Source of the DNA: Flavicella sp963932955
GTDB lineage: Bacteria; Bacteroidota; Bacteroidia; Flavobacteriales; Flavobacteriaceae
Direction of reading: 5' to 3'
DNA: 44,315 nt
Assembly (NCBI GenBank): GCA_963932955.1
Contig: CAWVRK010000016.1
Span: forward strand, 1-44,315
Below the pieces are notes generated by a model, which was not told the origin of the DNA, did not search any database, and saw only the letters and a list, made by a program, of their open reading frames with translations. Within the stretch, counting starts at the first letter, position 1. Each line of letters opens with the position of its first letter. The position numbers were made by a program, and so were the translations under genes. Below are positions 17,675 to 27,057 of the stretch, in pieces.

Positions 17675-19462
17675 CTAGGAATGAAAAGCCCCAAAAATCT
17701 TTTGCGCTTTGGAATGCCCTACCACAGCAGTCAACCGTTCCAAATTGGCTTCTTTGATTCTTTTTACAGACTTAAAGGACTGCAAAAGAGTTTCAATGGT
17801 TTGTTTTCCAATGCCTGGTATTTGGTCCAATTCGCTCTGAATTGCACCTTTACTTCTTCGGTTTCTGTGGTGGGTGATTCCAAAGCGGTGGGCTTCGTTT
17901 CTCAAAAATTGAATGATCTTGAGGCTTTCGGAAGTTTTGTCAAGATACAAGGGAATGGGATCGCCGGGATAATAGATTTCTTCCAACCTTTTGGCAATTC
18001 CAATAATGGCAATTTTGCCCCTCAATCCCAGGAGGTCAAGACTTTTCAAAGCTGCGGACAGTTGCCCTTTCCCTCCGTCTACGACGACGAGTTGAGGAAG
18101 GGAATCACCGGCTTCTAACAGGCGCTTGTAGCGTCTGTACACCACTTCTTCCATGGACGCAAAATCGTCTGGCCCTTCTACGGTCTTGATGTTGAAATTT
18201 CGGTAGTCTTTTTTACTGGGTTTGCCATCTTTAAAAACTACACAGGCAGCCACGGGGTCCGAACCCTGAATATTTGAATTGTCAAAACACTCGATATGTC
18301 TCGGTTCTTGAGGCAGCCGCAAGTCTTTTTGCATTTGGGCCATGATTCGTTTGACATGGCGGTCCGGATCGACAATTTGAATTTGTTTGAAACGATCTTG
18401 TCGGTAGTATTTTGCATTTCGCTGCGACAATTCGACAATTCGTTTTTTGTCCCCCAACTTGGGAACGGTTACTTTGAGCCCTGTTCCAAGATTTACTTGA
18501 AAAGGCAGGTAGATTTCTTTGGAAATGGAATGAAAACGCTGGCGCAGTTCGACGATTGCCAAAACCAACAATTCCTCATCGGTTTCTTGCAACTTTTTTT
18601 TGATTTCAGTGGTATGGGATTGAATGATGGAGCCGTTGGCAATTTTAAAAAAATTGACATAAGCAAAACTCTCATCTGACACTATCGAAAAAACATCTAC
18701 ATTGTCTATGGAAGGACTTACTACTGTGGATTTGGATTGGTAATTGACCAGCAGGTCCAATTTGTCTTTGATTTTTTGAGCTTCTTCGAATTCCATTTTT
18801 TCTGCAAATTCAAACATGCGTTTTTGGAAAAAGTCCGTGGCGGATTTGAAGTTCCCCTTGACAATGTTCTTGATTGCTTTGATCTCAAGGTTGTAATCGG
18901 ATTCGGTTTGCAAAGCTTCACAAGGGCCTTTGCAAGTGCCAATGTGAAAATCCAAACAGACTTTGAATTTGGAATTGGAAATATTTTGTGTGGACAAATC
19001 ATAGGTGCAGCTGCGCAAGGGATAGATTTCTTTGAGCATCTCCAAAAGGGCACGAGCTGCTCGACTCGAGGGGTAGGGACCAAAATAATCGGATCCGTCT
19101 TTGAGTACTTTGCGCGTTAAAAAAACACGAGGAAAGCGTTCCTTTTTAATGCAAATCCAAGGATAGGTCTTATCGTCCTTGAGCATTACATTGTATTTGG
19201 GCTGGTACTTTTTTATCAAATTATTCTCCAACAACAACGCGTCTGTCTCTGTGTCTACGACGATGTGTTTTACAAAACGAATTTTACTGACCAATACCCG
19301 TGTTTTTGCATTGTCAATCGTTTTGACAAAGTAAGAAGCCACTCTTTTTTTAAGGTTTTTTGCTTTTCCAATGTACAGCAAGACCTCGTTTTTGTCGTAG
19401 TATTGGTATACCCCTGGAGAATTGGGCAAGCTTTTTATTTGAATTTTTAAGACCTCAGACAT
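17675..19462 (-). CDS. uvrC: Excinuclease ABC subunit C
   Basis: Makes both incisions around DNA lesions in nucleotide excision repair with UvrA and UvrB. At 595 residues it is complete. The N-terminal GIY-YIG nuclease spans about 12-90 (SPGVYQYYDK...LLYIGKAKNLKKRV), a four-cysteine-containing region follows around 150-182, the UVR UvrB-contact motif is near 200-235 (FAEKMEFEEAQKIKDKL), the RNase H-like C-terminal nuclease is around 385-510 (ECFDNSNIQG, VVDGGKGQL), and two helix-hairpin-helix motifs close the protein. uvrA and uvrB are not in the window. It is divergent from the 5-formyl-THF cyclo-ligase gene. Confidence 0.97.
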   Translation of the reverse strand: MSEVLKIQIKSLPNSPGVYQYYDKNEVLLYIGKAKNLKKRVASYFVKTIDNAKTRVLVSKIRFVKHIVVDTETDALLLENNLIKKYQPKYNVMLKDDKTYPWICIKKERFPRVFLTRKVLKDGSDYFGPYPSSRAARALLEMLKEIYPLRSCTYDLSTQNISNSKFKVCLDFHIGTCKGPCEALQTESDYNLEIKAIKNIVKGNFKSATDFFQKRMFEFAEKMEFEEAQKIKDKLDLLVNYQSKSTVVSPSIDNVDVFSIVSDESFAYVNFFKIANGSIIQSHTTEIKKKLQETDEELLVLAIVELRQRFHSISKEIYLPFQVNLGTGLKVTVPKLGDKKRIVELSQRNAKYYRQDRFKQIQIVDPDRHVKRIMAQMQKDLRLPQEPRHIECFDNSNIQGSDPVAACVVFKDGKPSKKDYRNFNIKTVEGPDDFASMEEVVYRRYKRLLEAGDSLPQLVVVDGGKGQLSAALKSLDLLGLRGKIAIIGIAKRLEEIYYPGDPIPLYLDKTSESLKIIQFLRNEAHRFGITHHRNRRSKGAIQSELDQIPGIGKQTIETLLQSFKSVKRIKEANLERLTAVVGHSKAQKIFGAFHS

Positions 19463-19593
19463 TTAGGCTAAAATAGGGAATAAAGTCGTAACGCGCTTTG
19501 AAAAAGAGTGCCCCATTTGAATTTTACAGGATTTCAACTCAAAGTTCCGTTCACAAGGAATAATTGCTTTAATTTGTAAAAGAACCAACCGAC

Positions 19594-20151
19594 ATGCTTA
19601 AAAAAGACATCCGTCAGAAATACAAATCGTTGCGCGCGCAGTTGACACAGAAGCAACTCGAAGAACAAAGTTTTGAAATTGCCCAAAGACTCCTAAAGCT
19701 AAAAATCTGGGACAAGACGTATTTTCATTTGTACTTGAGTATTGACAGTCAAAAAGAGGTGTGTACAGAACCTCTTTTAAACATTCTTTTTGCCAAAAAC
19801 AAAGAGGTGGTCCTTCCTAAATCCGATTTCAATTCCTTTGAAATGTCGCACCTCTTGTTGACTGAGAACACGCGGATTCAGAAAAACAAGTACGACATTC
19901 CAGAACCTCTGGACGGCATCGAAGTACCGCTCGCTAAAATTGAGGTGGTATTCGTCCCTTTGATGGCATTTGACACAAACGGCAATCGGGTCGGTTATGG
20001 CAAAGGTTTTTACGATCGTTTTTTAAAGAAAACAACAGCACTAAAAATTGGACTTTCTGTCTTTGAACCCGAAGCGCAGGTCGAAGATGTATTGCCGGAA
20101 GACGTTTCTTTGGACTATTGTGTGACCCCTCTAAAAACCTACCAATTCTGA
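19594..20151 (+). CDS. 5-formyltetrahydrofolate cyclo-ligase
   Basis: ATP-dependent enzyme turning 5-formyl-THF into 5,10-methenyl-THF, rescuing a dead-end folate. The 185 residues carry the N-terminal basic start KKDIRQKYKSLR and the signature GNRVGYGKGFYDRFL at about 132-146, which binds the substrate and ATP. It stands alone between uvrC (divergent) and ppc (103 bases downstream). Confidence 0.93.
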   Translation: MLKKDIRQKYKSLRAQLTQKQLEEQSFEIAQRLLKLKIWDKTYFHLYLSIDSQKEVCTEPLLNILFAKNKEVVLPKSDFNSFEMSHLLLTENTRIQKNKYDIPEPLDGIEVPLAKIEVVFVPLMAFDTNGNRVGYGKGFYDRFLKKTTALKIGLSVFEPEAQVEDVLPEDVSLDYCVTPLKTYQF

Positions 20152-20254
20152 TCTTGTTGTTTTTTTATGTGATTCCTAATTGTTTGTTTAATTTGACACA
20201 TATTCCCTTAAAATCAAACGGGCTTTCGTATCTTGCACAAAAAATTAAAAAAGC

Positions 20255-22846
20255 ATGTCTAAACAGACCAAATTATCAAGATTTAACGACAACGTACTCG
20301 CCAAATACCAAGTTTACAACAGTGTCTTTATGACCTTACCTTTTGACACTGTCAGCAAAACGGGAACCCTTTTGCCCTTGTTCAACCAAACCTGTATGGA
20401 AGGTTTTGAAGAAGGAAAAACACCCACTGAAATTGTAGACGGATTTTTCGACAAATACAAATCCAATTGCAAAGAAGAAGACCGCATCTCCTTCTTATTC
20501 AAATTCATACAATACATAGAAAGACAAGTGGTGTTATTTGATGCCATTGAAGATGCTTCTTTTCCCATCATCAACAATATGGATGGGATTGGTACCATGA
20601 GAAACATCAAAGAAGAAGCGAACTCCAAACGTCTTAAAAACGAATTGCAACAGTACTTGAAAGATTTCAAAGTACGTTTGGTATTGACTGCGCACCCGAC
20701 CCAGTTTTATCCAGGAACGGTCTTGACTATTTTAACAGACTTGCAAAATGCCATCAAATCGGACGACTTGTCTTTGATCAAGAAGTTGCTTTCACAATTG
20801 GGAAAGACCACCTTCTTTGCTGATAAAAAGCCAACACCTTACGACGAGGCGATCAGTTTGATCTGGTATTTGGAAAATGTTTTTTACCACTCTGTAAGTA
20901 AAATTTACGATTACATCCAATCTCATATTTATGATGGTGCCTCTATAGACAATGAAGTGATCAATCTCGGTTTTTGGCCCTGTGGAGATCGCGATGGAAA
21001 TCCTTTTGTCACGACAGAGACCACCTTAAAAGTAGCGCGAAAATTGCGTCAAACGGTGCTTAAAAACTATTACCGAGATGCGCGAAAAATCAAGAGAAGA
21101 CTTTCTTTCTCCGGTGTTTTCAATATCATTTCAGACATTGAAGCACGCTTGTACGAAAGTTGTATTTCCATGGATGCTCCCCTTCAGATTACTCAGGAGG
21201 AGCTTTTAGAAAAACTCATTGAAATCAAGCAAACCATCCAAGAACAACACAACAACTTATTTGTGGAAGAAGTGGATAGTTTTATCAACAAGGTAAAACT
21301 GTTTGGATTTCACTTTGCCACCATGGACATCCGTCAAGACAGCCGTGTGCACCATGAAGTATTTACAAATGTAGTGAAAGAATTACAGGAAAAAGGAGAC
21401 CAAACCTTCCCTGCCAATTACCTGGACTTAACTTCCGATGAACAAATCGGGGTTTTGGCCAATATTAAAGGAAACATCAATCCGGACGACTTGTCTGAAG
21501 ACATGGTCGTCAAAACCTTGGGTTCCATTCAAGCGATCAAAACCATACAAAAAGAAAACGGGATCAGAGGAGCCAATAGGTACATCATTAGCAACAACCA
21601 AACAGCTTTGAATGTCATGGAAACGTTTGCCATGCTGAATTTGTCAGGTTTTGAAGAAGGACTGAACGTCGATGTCGCTCCACTTTTTGAGACGATTGAC
21701 GATTTGGAAATCGCGCCTCAAGTGATGCGTCAATTGTATCAGATTCCTGAATACCGTGCACATGTAGCAAGCCGTGATGACAAACAAAACATCATGTTAG
21801 GCTTTTCAGACGGAACCAAAGACGGCGGATATTTGATGGCTAATTGGGGTATTTACAAGGCCAAAGAAGAACTCAGCAAGGTCTCACGCGAATTCGGCAT
21901 CAAAGTCATTTTCTTTGACGGACGAGGAGGCCCTCCTGCCCGTGGAGGAGGAAAGACTTCTAAATTTTACGCTTCCTTAGGACCCCAAATTGAAAACCAA
22001 GAAATTCAACTGACCATCCAAGGACAAACCATCAGTTCCAATTTTGGAAACTTGGACTCATCTCAGTACAACATCGAACAATTGTTGGGTGCGGGCATTA
22101 CAAACAAAATTTTTGAAGACCCTAAAAACGGGGCCATGAACGACGAAGACAGAACTGTGATGACGGATCTCGCCGAAACAAGCTACGAGGCCTATTCCAA
22201 TTTCAAAAACCACCCGATGTTTATTCCGTACTTGGAACGCATGAGCACCTTGAAATACTACGGAAAGGCGAACATCGGATCCCGACCTTCCAAAAGGTCC
22301 AAAGCTGCCGGATTGAACTTTGGTGATTTGAGAGCCATTCCTTTTGTGGGAAGCTGGTCTCAGTTGAAACAAAATGTTCCCGGATTTTTTGGTGTGGGAA
22401 CTGCTTTGAAAAAGTACGAAGACGCCGGAGATTTTGAAAAAGTACAGGCTTTTTATAAGCGCTCGAATTTTTTCAAAACCCTTCTCGAAAACAGTGTGAT
22501 GTCATTGACAAAATCTTTCTTTGAGTTGACTTCTTACATGGCCAAAGACAAAGAATTTGGCTCTTTTTGGGAAATCATACACGAAGAGTACCTGTTGAGC
22601 AAAAAGATGCTGTTGCAATTGACTGGACACGAAGAACTGATGGAGAATTACCCCGATGGAAAAGCGTCCATCGCCGTTCGAGATTCCATTGTACTGCCCC
22701 TGTTGACCATTCAACAGTATGCTTTGAAAGAAGTTCAAAACATCCATAAATCAGCAACCAAAGACCCAAAGCGACTAGAAACTTTTGAAAAAATTGTGAC
22801 CCGTTCTTTGTTTGGAAATACAAATGCAAGTAGAAATTCTGCCTGA
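20255..22846 (+). CDS. ppc: Phosphoenolpyruvate carboxylase (divergent Bacteroidota form)
   Basis: Makes oxaloacetate from PEP and bicarbonate, an anaplerotic reaction. The length (863) is normal. The catalytic His lies in LTAHPTQFYPG (near 146), where most family members have TAHPTE-x-R. The second active-site motif is FFDGRGGPPARGGG (near 553-566), a variant of the usual GRGGSVGRGGGP. The invariant C-terminal NTG appears here as RNSA. These changes sit at functionally important places, yet overall length and flanking patterns (e.g., GYSDGTKDGG-like GFSDGTKDGG) are kept, so I infer an active but distinct subfamily. A terminator follows at 22867. Confidence 0.93.
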   Translation: MSKQTKLSRFNDNVLAKYQVYNSVFMTLPFDTVSKTGTLLPLFNQTCMEGFEEGKTPTEIVDGFFDKYKSNCKEEDRISFLFKFIQYIERQVVLFDAIEDASFPIINNMDGIGTMRNIKEEANSKRLKNELQQYLKDFKVRLVLTAHPTQFYPGTVLTILTDLQNAIKSDDLSLIKKLLSQLGKTTFFADKKPTPYDEAISLIWYLENVFYHSVSKIYDYIQSHIYDGASIDNEVINLGFWPCGDRDGNPFVTTETTLKVARKLRQTVLKNYYRDARKIKRRLSFSGVFNIISDIEARLYESCISMDAPLQITQEELLEKLIEIKQTIQEQHNNLFVEEVDSFINKVKLFGFHFATMDIRQDSRVHHEVFTNVVKELQEKGDQTFPANYLDLTSDEQIGVLANIKGNINPDDLSEDMVVKTLGSIQAIKTIQKENGIRGANRYIISNNQTALNVMETFAMLNLSGFEEGLNVDVAPLFETIDDLEIAPQVMRQLYQIPEYRAHVASRDDKQNIMLGFSDGTKDGGYLMANWGIYKAKEELSKVSREFGIKVIFFDGRGGPPARGGGKTSKFYASLGPQIENQEIQLTIQGQTISSNFGNLDSSQYNIEQLLGAGITNKIFEDPKNGAMNDEDRTVMTDLAETSYEAYSNFKNHPMFIPYLERMSTLKYYGKANIGSRPSKRSKAAGLNFGDLRAIPFVGSWSQLKQNVPGFFGVGTALKKYEDAGDFEKVQAFYKRSNFFKTLLENSVMSLTKSFFELTSYMAKDKEFGSFWEIIHEEYLLSKKMLLQLTGHEELMENYPDGKASIAVRDSIVLPLLTIQQYALKEVQNIHKSATKDPKRLETFEKIVTRSLFGNTNASRNSA

Positions 22847-22866
22847 TCGATGCACCATTATTTTAC

Positions 22867-22903
22867 AATCCCCTCTTATCAAATTTAAGTGGGGATTTTT
22901 TTT
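22867..22903 (+). terminator. Intrinsic terminator of ppc
   Basis: AATCCCC (22867-22873) pairs with GGGGATT (22891-22897), helped by an inner TTA/TAA pairing, and is followed by a run of T residues. Confidence 0.8.
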
Positions 22904-22926
22904 GGAAGTAATCACAAAAAACAGTT

Positions 22927-22940
22927 AGGTATAATTACCT
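22927..22940. promoter_or_regulatory. Dyad upstream of the LuxR-type gene
   Basis: AGGTA and TACCT flank a TAAT centre, forming a short inverted repeat about 70 bases upstream of the start at 23011. It could be a binding site for the LuxR-type protein itself. No TAnnTTTG promoter is seen in this gap. Confidence 0.25.
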
Positions 22941-23010
22941 GAATTTTCAGTGTTTTATAGAATCTCCATTAATTAGTCGTAATATCATATTGCGTAAAAG
23001 AGGCTTTGCT

Positions 23011-23724
23011 ATGAAACAAGAAAAAAAGGTGGTTGTATTGATCTCCAATGACTCAAAATACGAACAAAAGATTGCTTTGATGTTGAAATCAAATGAACGT
23101 TTTGCCCTTCGCAAAATTGTCTCCAACAAAAGTGCCTTTTTTGAACACCTTCGGACTTCAAATAAAACTCCTGACATTGTATTGATCACGATAGGTGCCC
23201 TGCACATCAAGTCCAAAGAAATCACAATTCAGTTGCGAGAGAACTATCCCGGTATAAAAATCATACTTGCCTGTGAAGAATTTAAAGATGCGATGGGGAC
23301 AAATATGCATGTCTTTATGGGAGATGCCTACCTCTTAAAAAACACTTCAAAAACAGAACTCGCCACTTGTTTGCAAGCAGTAGTTTCGGAAGATTTTTAT
23401 TACAACAAAGACTATTTGTCATTTATGAGAGAAGTGCATGCAACCTTTCAAGCTGTTGTGCTTAAAAAAGAGGTTAGCAGCATCCTAAGCATTCGAGAAC
23501 TGCAAGTCATCGAGTTGATTTGCCAACAAAAAACAACTGCTGAAATCTCCGAAGACTTATTTCTAAGCCACCGAACAATCGAAGGACACAGAAACAACCT
23601 CTTGTTGAAAACCGGCGCAAAAAATATGGCGGGATTGGTTGTGTATGCTTTTCAAAACGAGTTGGTAGCATTCAAAGACCTGCCCACACTGAAGACCTAT
23701 GGCGAGGTCAAGGAATCTCAATGA
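23011..23724 (+). CDS. LuxR/NarL-type regulator with a pseudo-receiver domain
   Basis: The ATG at 23011 (MKQEKKVVVL) is preferred over an upstream TTG that adds seven residues; the product has 237. Residues 6 to about 125 have the layout of a response-regulator receiver, but the phosphoacceptor Asp is replaced by Thr60 (PDIVLITIGA, where PDVVLLD is usual), while the Lys of YLLKNTSK remains. A LuxR helix-turn-helix occupies about 160-222 (LSIRELQVIELI...TTAEISEDLFLSHRTIEGH). No histidine kinase is adjacent. This suggests a phosphorylation-independent regulator. It is convergent with a Crp/Fnr gene 28 bases away. Confidence 0.88.
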   Translation: MKQEKKVVVLISNDSKYEQKIALMLKSNERFALRKIVSNKSAFFEHLRTSNKTPDIVLITIGALHIKSKEITIQLRENYPGIKIILACEEFKDAMGTNMHVFMGDAYLLKNTSKTELATCLQAVVSEDFYYNKDYLSFMREVHATFQAVVLKKEVSSILSIRELQVIELICQQKTTAEISEDLFLSHRTIEGHRNNLLLKTGAKNMAGLVVYAFQNELVAFKDLPTLKTYGEVKESQ

Positions 23725-23752
23725 AAAAAACCAAAAAACGACATCCCGCTCC

Positions 23753-24439
23753 TCAAAATCCTACCCCCATTGTTTTCAAACGCTTTTTCTTCAAAAGTTT
23801 TATTTTTTTTCCAAATAACAAGATCAACTGCTCTTTGTTCATCTCAGAAAGCGAACGGATGGCCGATTCTGTAGATGTTCCGATGACATTGGCAATCTCT
23901 TCACGAGACAATCGGATGTTTAGATATCCTTCTGCATCTTCTCCAAAAGTTTCGTCAAGAAACAACAAGGCTTCTGCCAAACGCTCTCGGACAGTTTTTT
24001 GAGCCATATTTGTCAATTTTGAATGGGCATCTTTTAATTCGTGACAAATCACTTTGAACATGCTTTTTGAAAAGTACTTGTTGGCATGGATGGATTTGAT
24101 AATATCCGATTTCGGAATGAAACACACCCGAACTTCTTCTAATGCTACAGCAGAAAGATTGACTGGCTCTTCACTCAAAACCGATCGGTGACCCGACATG
24201 TCACCATCTTTGATAAATTTAACAATTTGATCTTTCCCGTTGGGGCTCAGTTTTGTCAATTTACACTTCCCCTGTTTGACACAAAAAACTCCATTGAGAA
24301 GACTTCCTTCTCTAAAAATGACGTCACCTCTCTTAAAACACATCTCATTTTTGTGGTGAGATACTTCTTCCAACTCCTCGCTGGACAAGGTGTTTAATGT
24401 TGTGAATTCTTTGACAATGCATTTTTTGCAACTTCCCAT
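23753..24439 (-). CDS. Crp/Fnr-family transcriptional regulator
   Basis: 228 residues from the ATG at 24439 (MGSCKKCIVKEF); a TTG seven codons upstream is less likely. It has an N-terminal CxxC (Cys4, Cys7), a cyclic-nucleotide-binding-like beta-roll (FREGSLLNGVFCVKQGKCKL), a dimerisation helix and a winged helix-turn-helix (RLSREEIANVIGTSTESAIRSL). The recognition helix keeps Glu and Arg of the Crp/Fnr type. The CxxC resembles that of flavobacterial Fnr-like regulators tied to low oxygen, but the full set of four Fnr cluster cysteines cannot be matched, so oxygen sensing is only possible. It is divergent from the MMPL exporter gene. Confidence 0.9.
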   Translation of the reverse strand: MGSCKKCIVKEFTTLNTLSSEELEEVSHHKNEMCFKRGDVIFREGSLLNGVFCVKQGKCKLTKLSPNGKDQIVKFIKDGDMSGHRSVLSEEPVNLSAVALEEVRVCFIPKSDIIKSIHANKYFSKSMFKVICHELKDAHSKLTNMAQKTVRERLAEALLFLDETFGEDAEGYLNIRLSREEIANVIGTSTESAIRSLSEMNKEQLILLFGKKIKLLKKKRLKTMGVGF

Positions 24440-24667
24440 AACAATTTGAATTTGGTTCAATTACACTTAAAGATAATACAAATTAATGACATCTATCATG
24501 TTGAAAAGCACCAAAAAAACTCCCGAACACAAAGAAAAAAAACAGATTTCGTCTTTTGGGAAGCTTTTTAGAATCTTTAGCCTCAGCCATATCTGTGAGC
24601 AATAAAAAGCAATTTTCAACACAGAAACTATTCCGAAACAACTCCCTATTTAAAGAAAAGGATTTCA

Positions 24668-24675
24668 TAACTTTG
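24668..24675 (+). promoter_or_regulatory. -7 element of the MMPL exporter gene
   Basis: TAACTTTG matches TAnnTTTG exactly and lies 15 bases before ATG 24691. Because it falls inside the longer TTG-started frame, it decides for the shorter start. Confidence 0.5.
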
Positions 24676-24690
24676 TACAAAATAATTTTC

Positions 24691-27057
24691 ATGAATTTCT
24701 GGACGAGAATCTCTCGATTTATTTTAAAAAACCAACTCTTTATACTCCTGACGATTGGTGTCATTACAGTGCTCTTAGGAAGCCAAACAAAGTACATCAA
24801 GTTCTCCTACACAGAAGCCAACCTGCTTCCAGAAGACCATCCGGAAAACTTAAATTACACCCGTTTTTTAAATGTTTTCGGAGAAGAAGGAACCCTGATT
24901 GTTTTGGCCGTCAAGGACCCTGCTCTTTTCACACCTGAAAAATTCAACAACTGGAACCAATTGGCAAAAGACTTAGAGGTTTTTTCTGAAATCGATTTTT
25001 CAATCTCAATTGGAAACCTCAATGCCTTGAAAAAAGACAAGAAAAACAAGTGTTTCAAAATGGTCCCTCTTGTTGAGAAAAGCTTCAAGACTCCAAAAGA
25101 GATCGAAAAATTCAAAAGACATCTCTTTGACAATTTTCCCTTTTACAACAACTTATTGTTTAACAAAAAAACCCAAACCGTACAAACAGCATTGTACCTG
25201 GATGATAAAATTGTCAACACAAAAATTCGAAAGGATTTTATTTTTGACAAGCTGAACCCCATCATTGAAAAGTTTGAAAGAGACAACAACATCGACGTAC
25301 ACATTTCTGGAATGCCGTATGTAAGAACCTTGAATTCCCAAAACATCAAGGCAGAAATGGGCATGTTTGTAGGGCTTGCCTTGTTCGTAACTGCTTTTAT
25401 TTTCTTTTTGTTTTTCAAATCTTACCGAGCCACTTTTATCACATTGTTGGTGGTGAGTATCGGAGTTATTTGGGCTTTTGGTTTTATTGGACTCTTTCGA
25501 TATGAGATTACTATTCTCACTGCTTTGATCCCTCCTCTGATTATTGTCATCGGTGTTCCCAACGCTATTTTTATCATCAACAAATACCAACAAGAGGTCA
25601 AAAAACACGGAAACAAAACCAAATCTTTGCAACGTGTGATCTCCAAAGTAGGAAATGCAACTTTGATGACGAACATCACAACTGCAGCTGGATTTGCCAC
25701 TTTTGTATTCACAAATAGTCAGCTGCTAAATGAATTTGGAATCATCGCATCGATCAATATCATGGCCATATTTGTGCTTTCAATTTTGATCATTCCGAGT
25801 CTGTATAGTTTTATGCCATTGCCCAAAGAGAAACACCTGACCCACTTAGAGAGAAAATGGATGTCCAAAACGGTCAATTGGATGGTGCGCATGGTTCGGA
25901 ACCAAAAAATAGCTATTTACACCAGTGCATTGTTGGTGATCATTATCAGCATCATCGGAGTATACAAAATCCGAGTTTCTGGAAGCATCATCGAAGACAT
26001 GCCCAAAGACAAACTGTTCTTTCAAGACATTTTGTTCTTTGAAAAAGAATTTGGCGGCATCATGCCTTTGGAGATTCTTATAGACACCAAAAAGAAAAAC
26101 GGCGTACTCAAATTGTCCACCCTAAAAAAAATTGAAAAACTAACCGATGCCATTGATTTGATTCCCGATTTGTCACCGGCCATTTCTGTAAACAAGTTGG
26201 TGAAATATGCCAAACAAGCTTTTTACAACGGAAATCCAAAGTACTACCAGCTACCTACATCTCAAGAAAAAAACTTTTTATTGGCATACTTAAAAAACAC
26301 GCCTGAAAGCACAAATACGCTTGAGAATATTGTTGATTCAACCGGCAGGTATGCTCGGATCACTACCTATATGAAAGATGTCGGAACTGATAAAATGGAA
26401 CGGATCCAAGAACGACTGCAAGCCGTCATAGACAAAGAGTTTCCCTCTGAAAAATTTGAAGTCACCCTCACTGGAAAAGCATTGGTTTTTCTCAGGGGAA
26501 CGACCTACCTGATCAACAATTTGGTCATTTCTTTGTCCTTGGCAATCCTTTTGATTTCCTTGTTTATGGGGTGGATGTTCCGTTCCCTGCGGATGATTTT
26601 TATCTCCTTGATTCCCAACCTACTTCCCTTGCTTGTAACCGCTGGATTGATGGGGTATTTGGGAATTCCTATCAAGCCCTCCACGATCTTAGTGTTTAGC
26701 ATTGCCTTTGGTATTTCTGTAGACGACACCATCCACTTTTTGGCCAAATACCGGCAAGAATTAATGGCTAACAAATGGAAAGTTAGAACTTCGGTCTACA
26801 ACGCGTTGAGAGAAACTGGCGTCAGCATGTTTTACACCTCTATCGTCTTGTTTTTTGGTTTTCTCGTCTTTATCATTTCTAGTTTTGGAGGCACAAAAGC
26901 CTTGGGAGGTTTGATTTCAGTAACCTTGCTCTTTGCGATGGTTTCCAACTTGTTGCTGCTTCCTGCCCTACTCCTCTCGTTGGAACGAAGAATCGCCAAC
27001 AAAAAAACCTTTAAAAAACCCAAAATGCAAATCCTTCCCAAAAAAGAGGAAGAGTAA
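24691..27057 (+). CDS. RND-superfamily exporter (MMPL/HAE3 type)
   Basis: 788 residues from ATG 24691 (MNFWTRISRFILKNQLF). The frame is open further up to a TTG at 24556, but that region lacks homology and contains the promoter. One helix, a periplasmic domain (about 35-225), a five-helix bundle with a sterol-sensing-domain-like layout (about 230-390), then the same again: a helix near 415, a periplasmic domain (about 440-600) and a final bundle. The proton-relay stretch FGISVDDTIHFLAKY lies near 675. HAE3/MMPL proteins export lipids or hopanoids and work without an outer-membrane partner; none is present here. The adjacent desaturase-like gene may point to a lipid substrate, which is inference. 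Confidence 0.9.
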   Translation: MNFWTRISRFILKNQLFILLTIGVITVLLGSQTKYIKFSYTEANLLPEDHPENLNYTRFLNVFGEEGTLIVLAVKDPALFTPEKFNNWNQLAKDLEVFSEIDFSISIGNLNALKKDKKNKCFKMVPLVEKSFKTPKEIEKFKRHLFDNFPFYNNLLFNKKTQTVQTALYLDDKIVNTKIRKDFIFDKLNPIIEKFERDNNIDVHISGMPYVRTLNSQNIKAEMGMFVGLALFVTAFIFFLFFKSYRATFITLLVVSIGVIWAFGFIGLFRYEITILTALIPPLIIVIGVPNAIFIINKYQQEVKKHGNKTKSLQRVISKVGNATLMTNITTAAGFATFVFTNSQLLNEFGIIASINIMAIFVLSILIIPSLYSFMPLPKEKHLTHLERKWMSKTVNWMVRMVRNQKIAIYTSALLVIIISIIGVYKIRVSGSIIEDMPKDKLFFQDILFFEKEFGGIMPLEILIDTKKKNGVLKLSTLKKIEKLTDAIDLIPDLSPAISVNKLVKYAKQAFYNGNPKYYQLPTSQEKNFLLAYLKNTPESTNTLENIVDSTGRYARITTYMKDVGTDKMERIQERLQAVIDKEFPSEKFEVTLTGKALVFLRGTTYLINNLVISLSLAILLISLFMGWMFRSLRMIFISLIPNLLPLLVTAGLMGYLGIPIKPSTILVFSIAFGISVDDTIHFLAKYRQELMANKWKVRTSVYNALRETGVSMFYTSIVLFFGFLVFIISSFGGTKALGGLISVTLLFAMVSNLLLLPALLLSLERRIANKKTFKKPKMQILPKKEEE

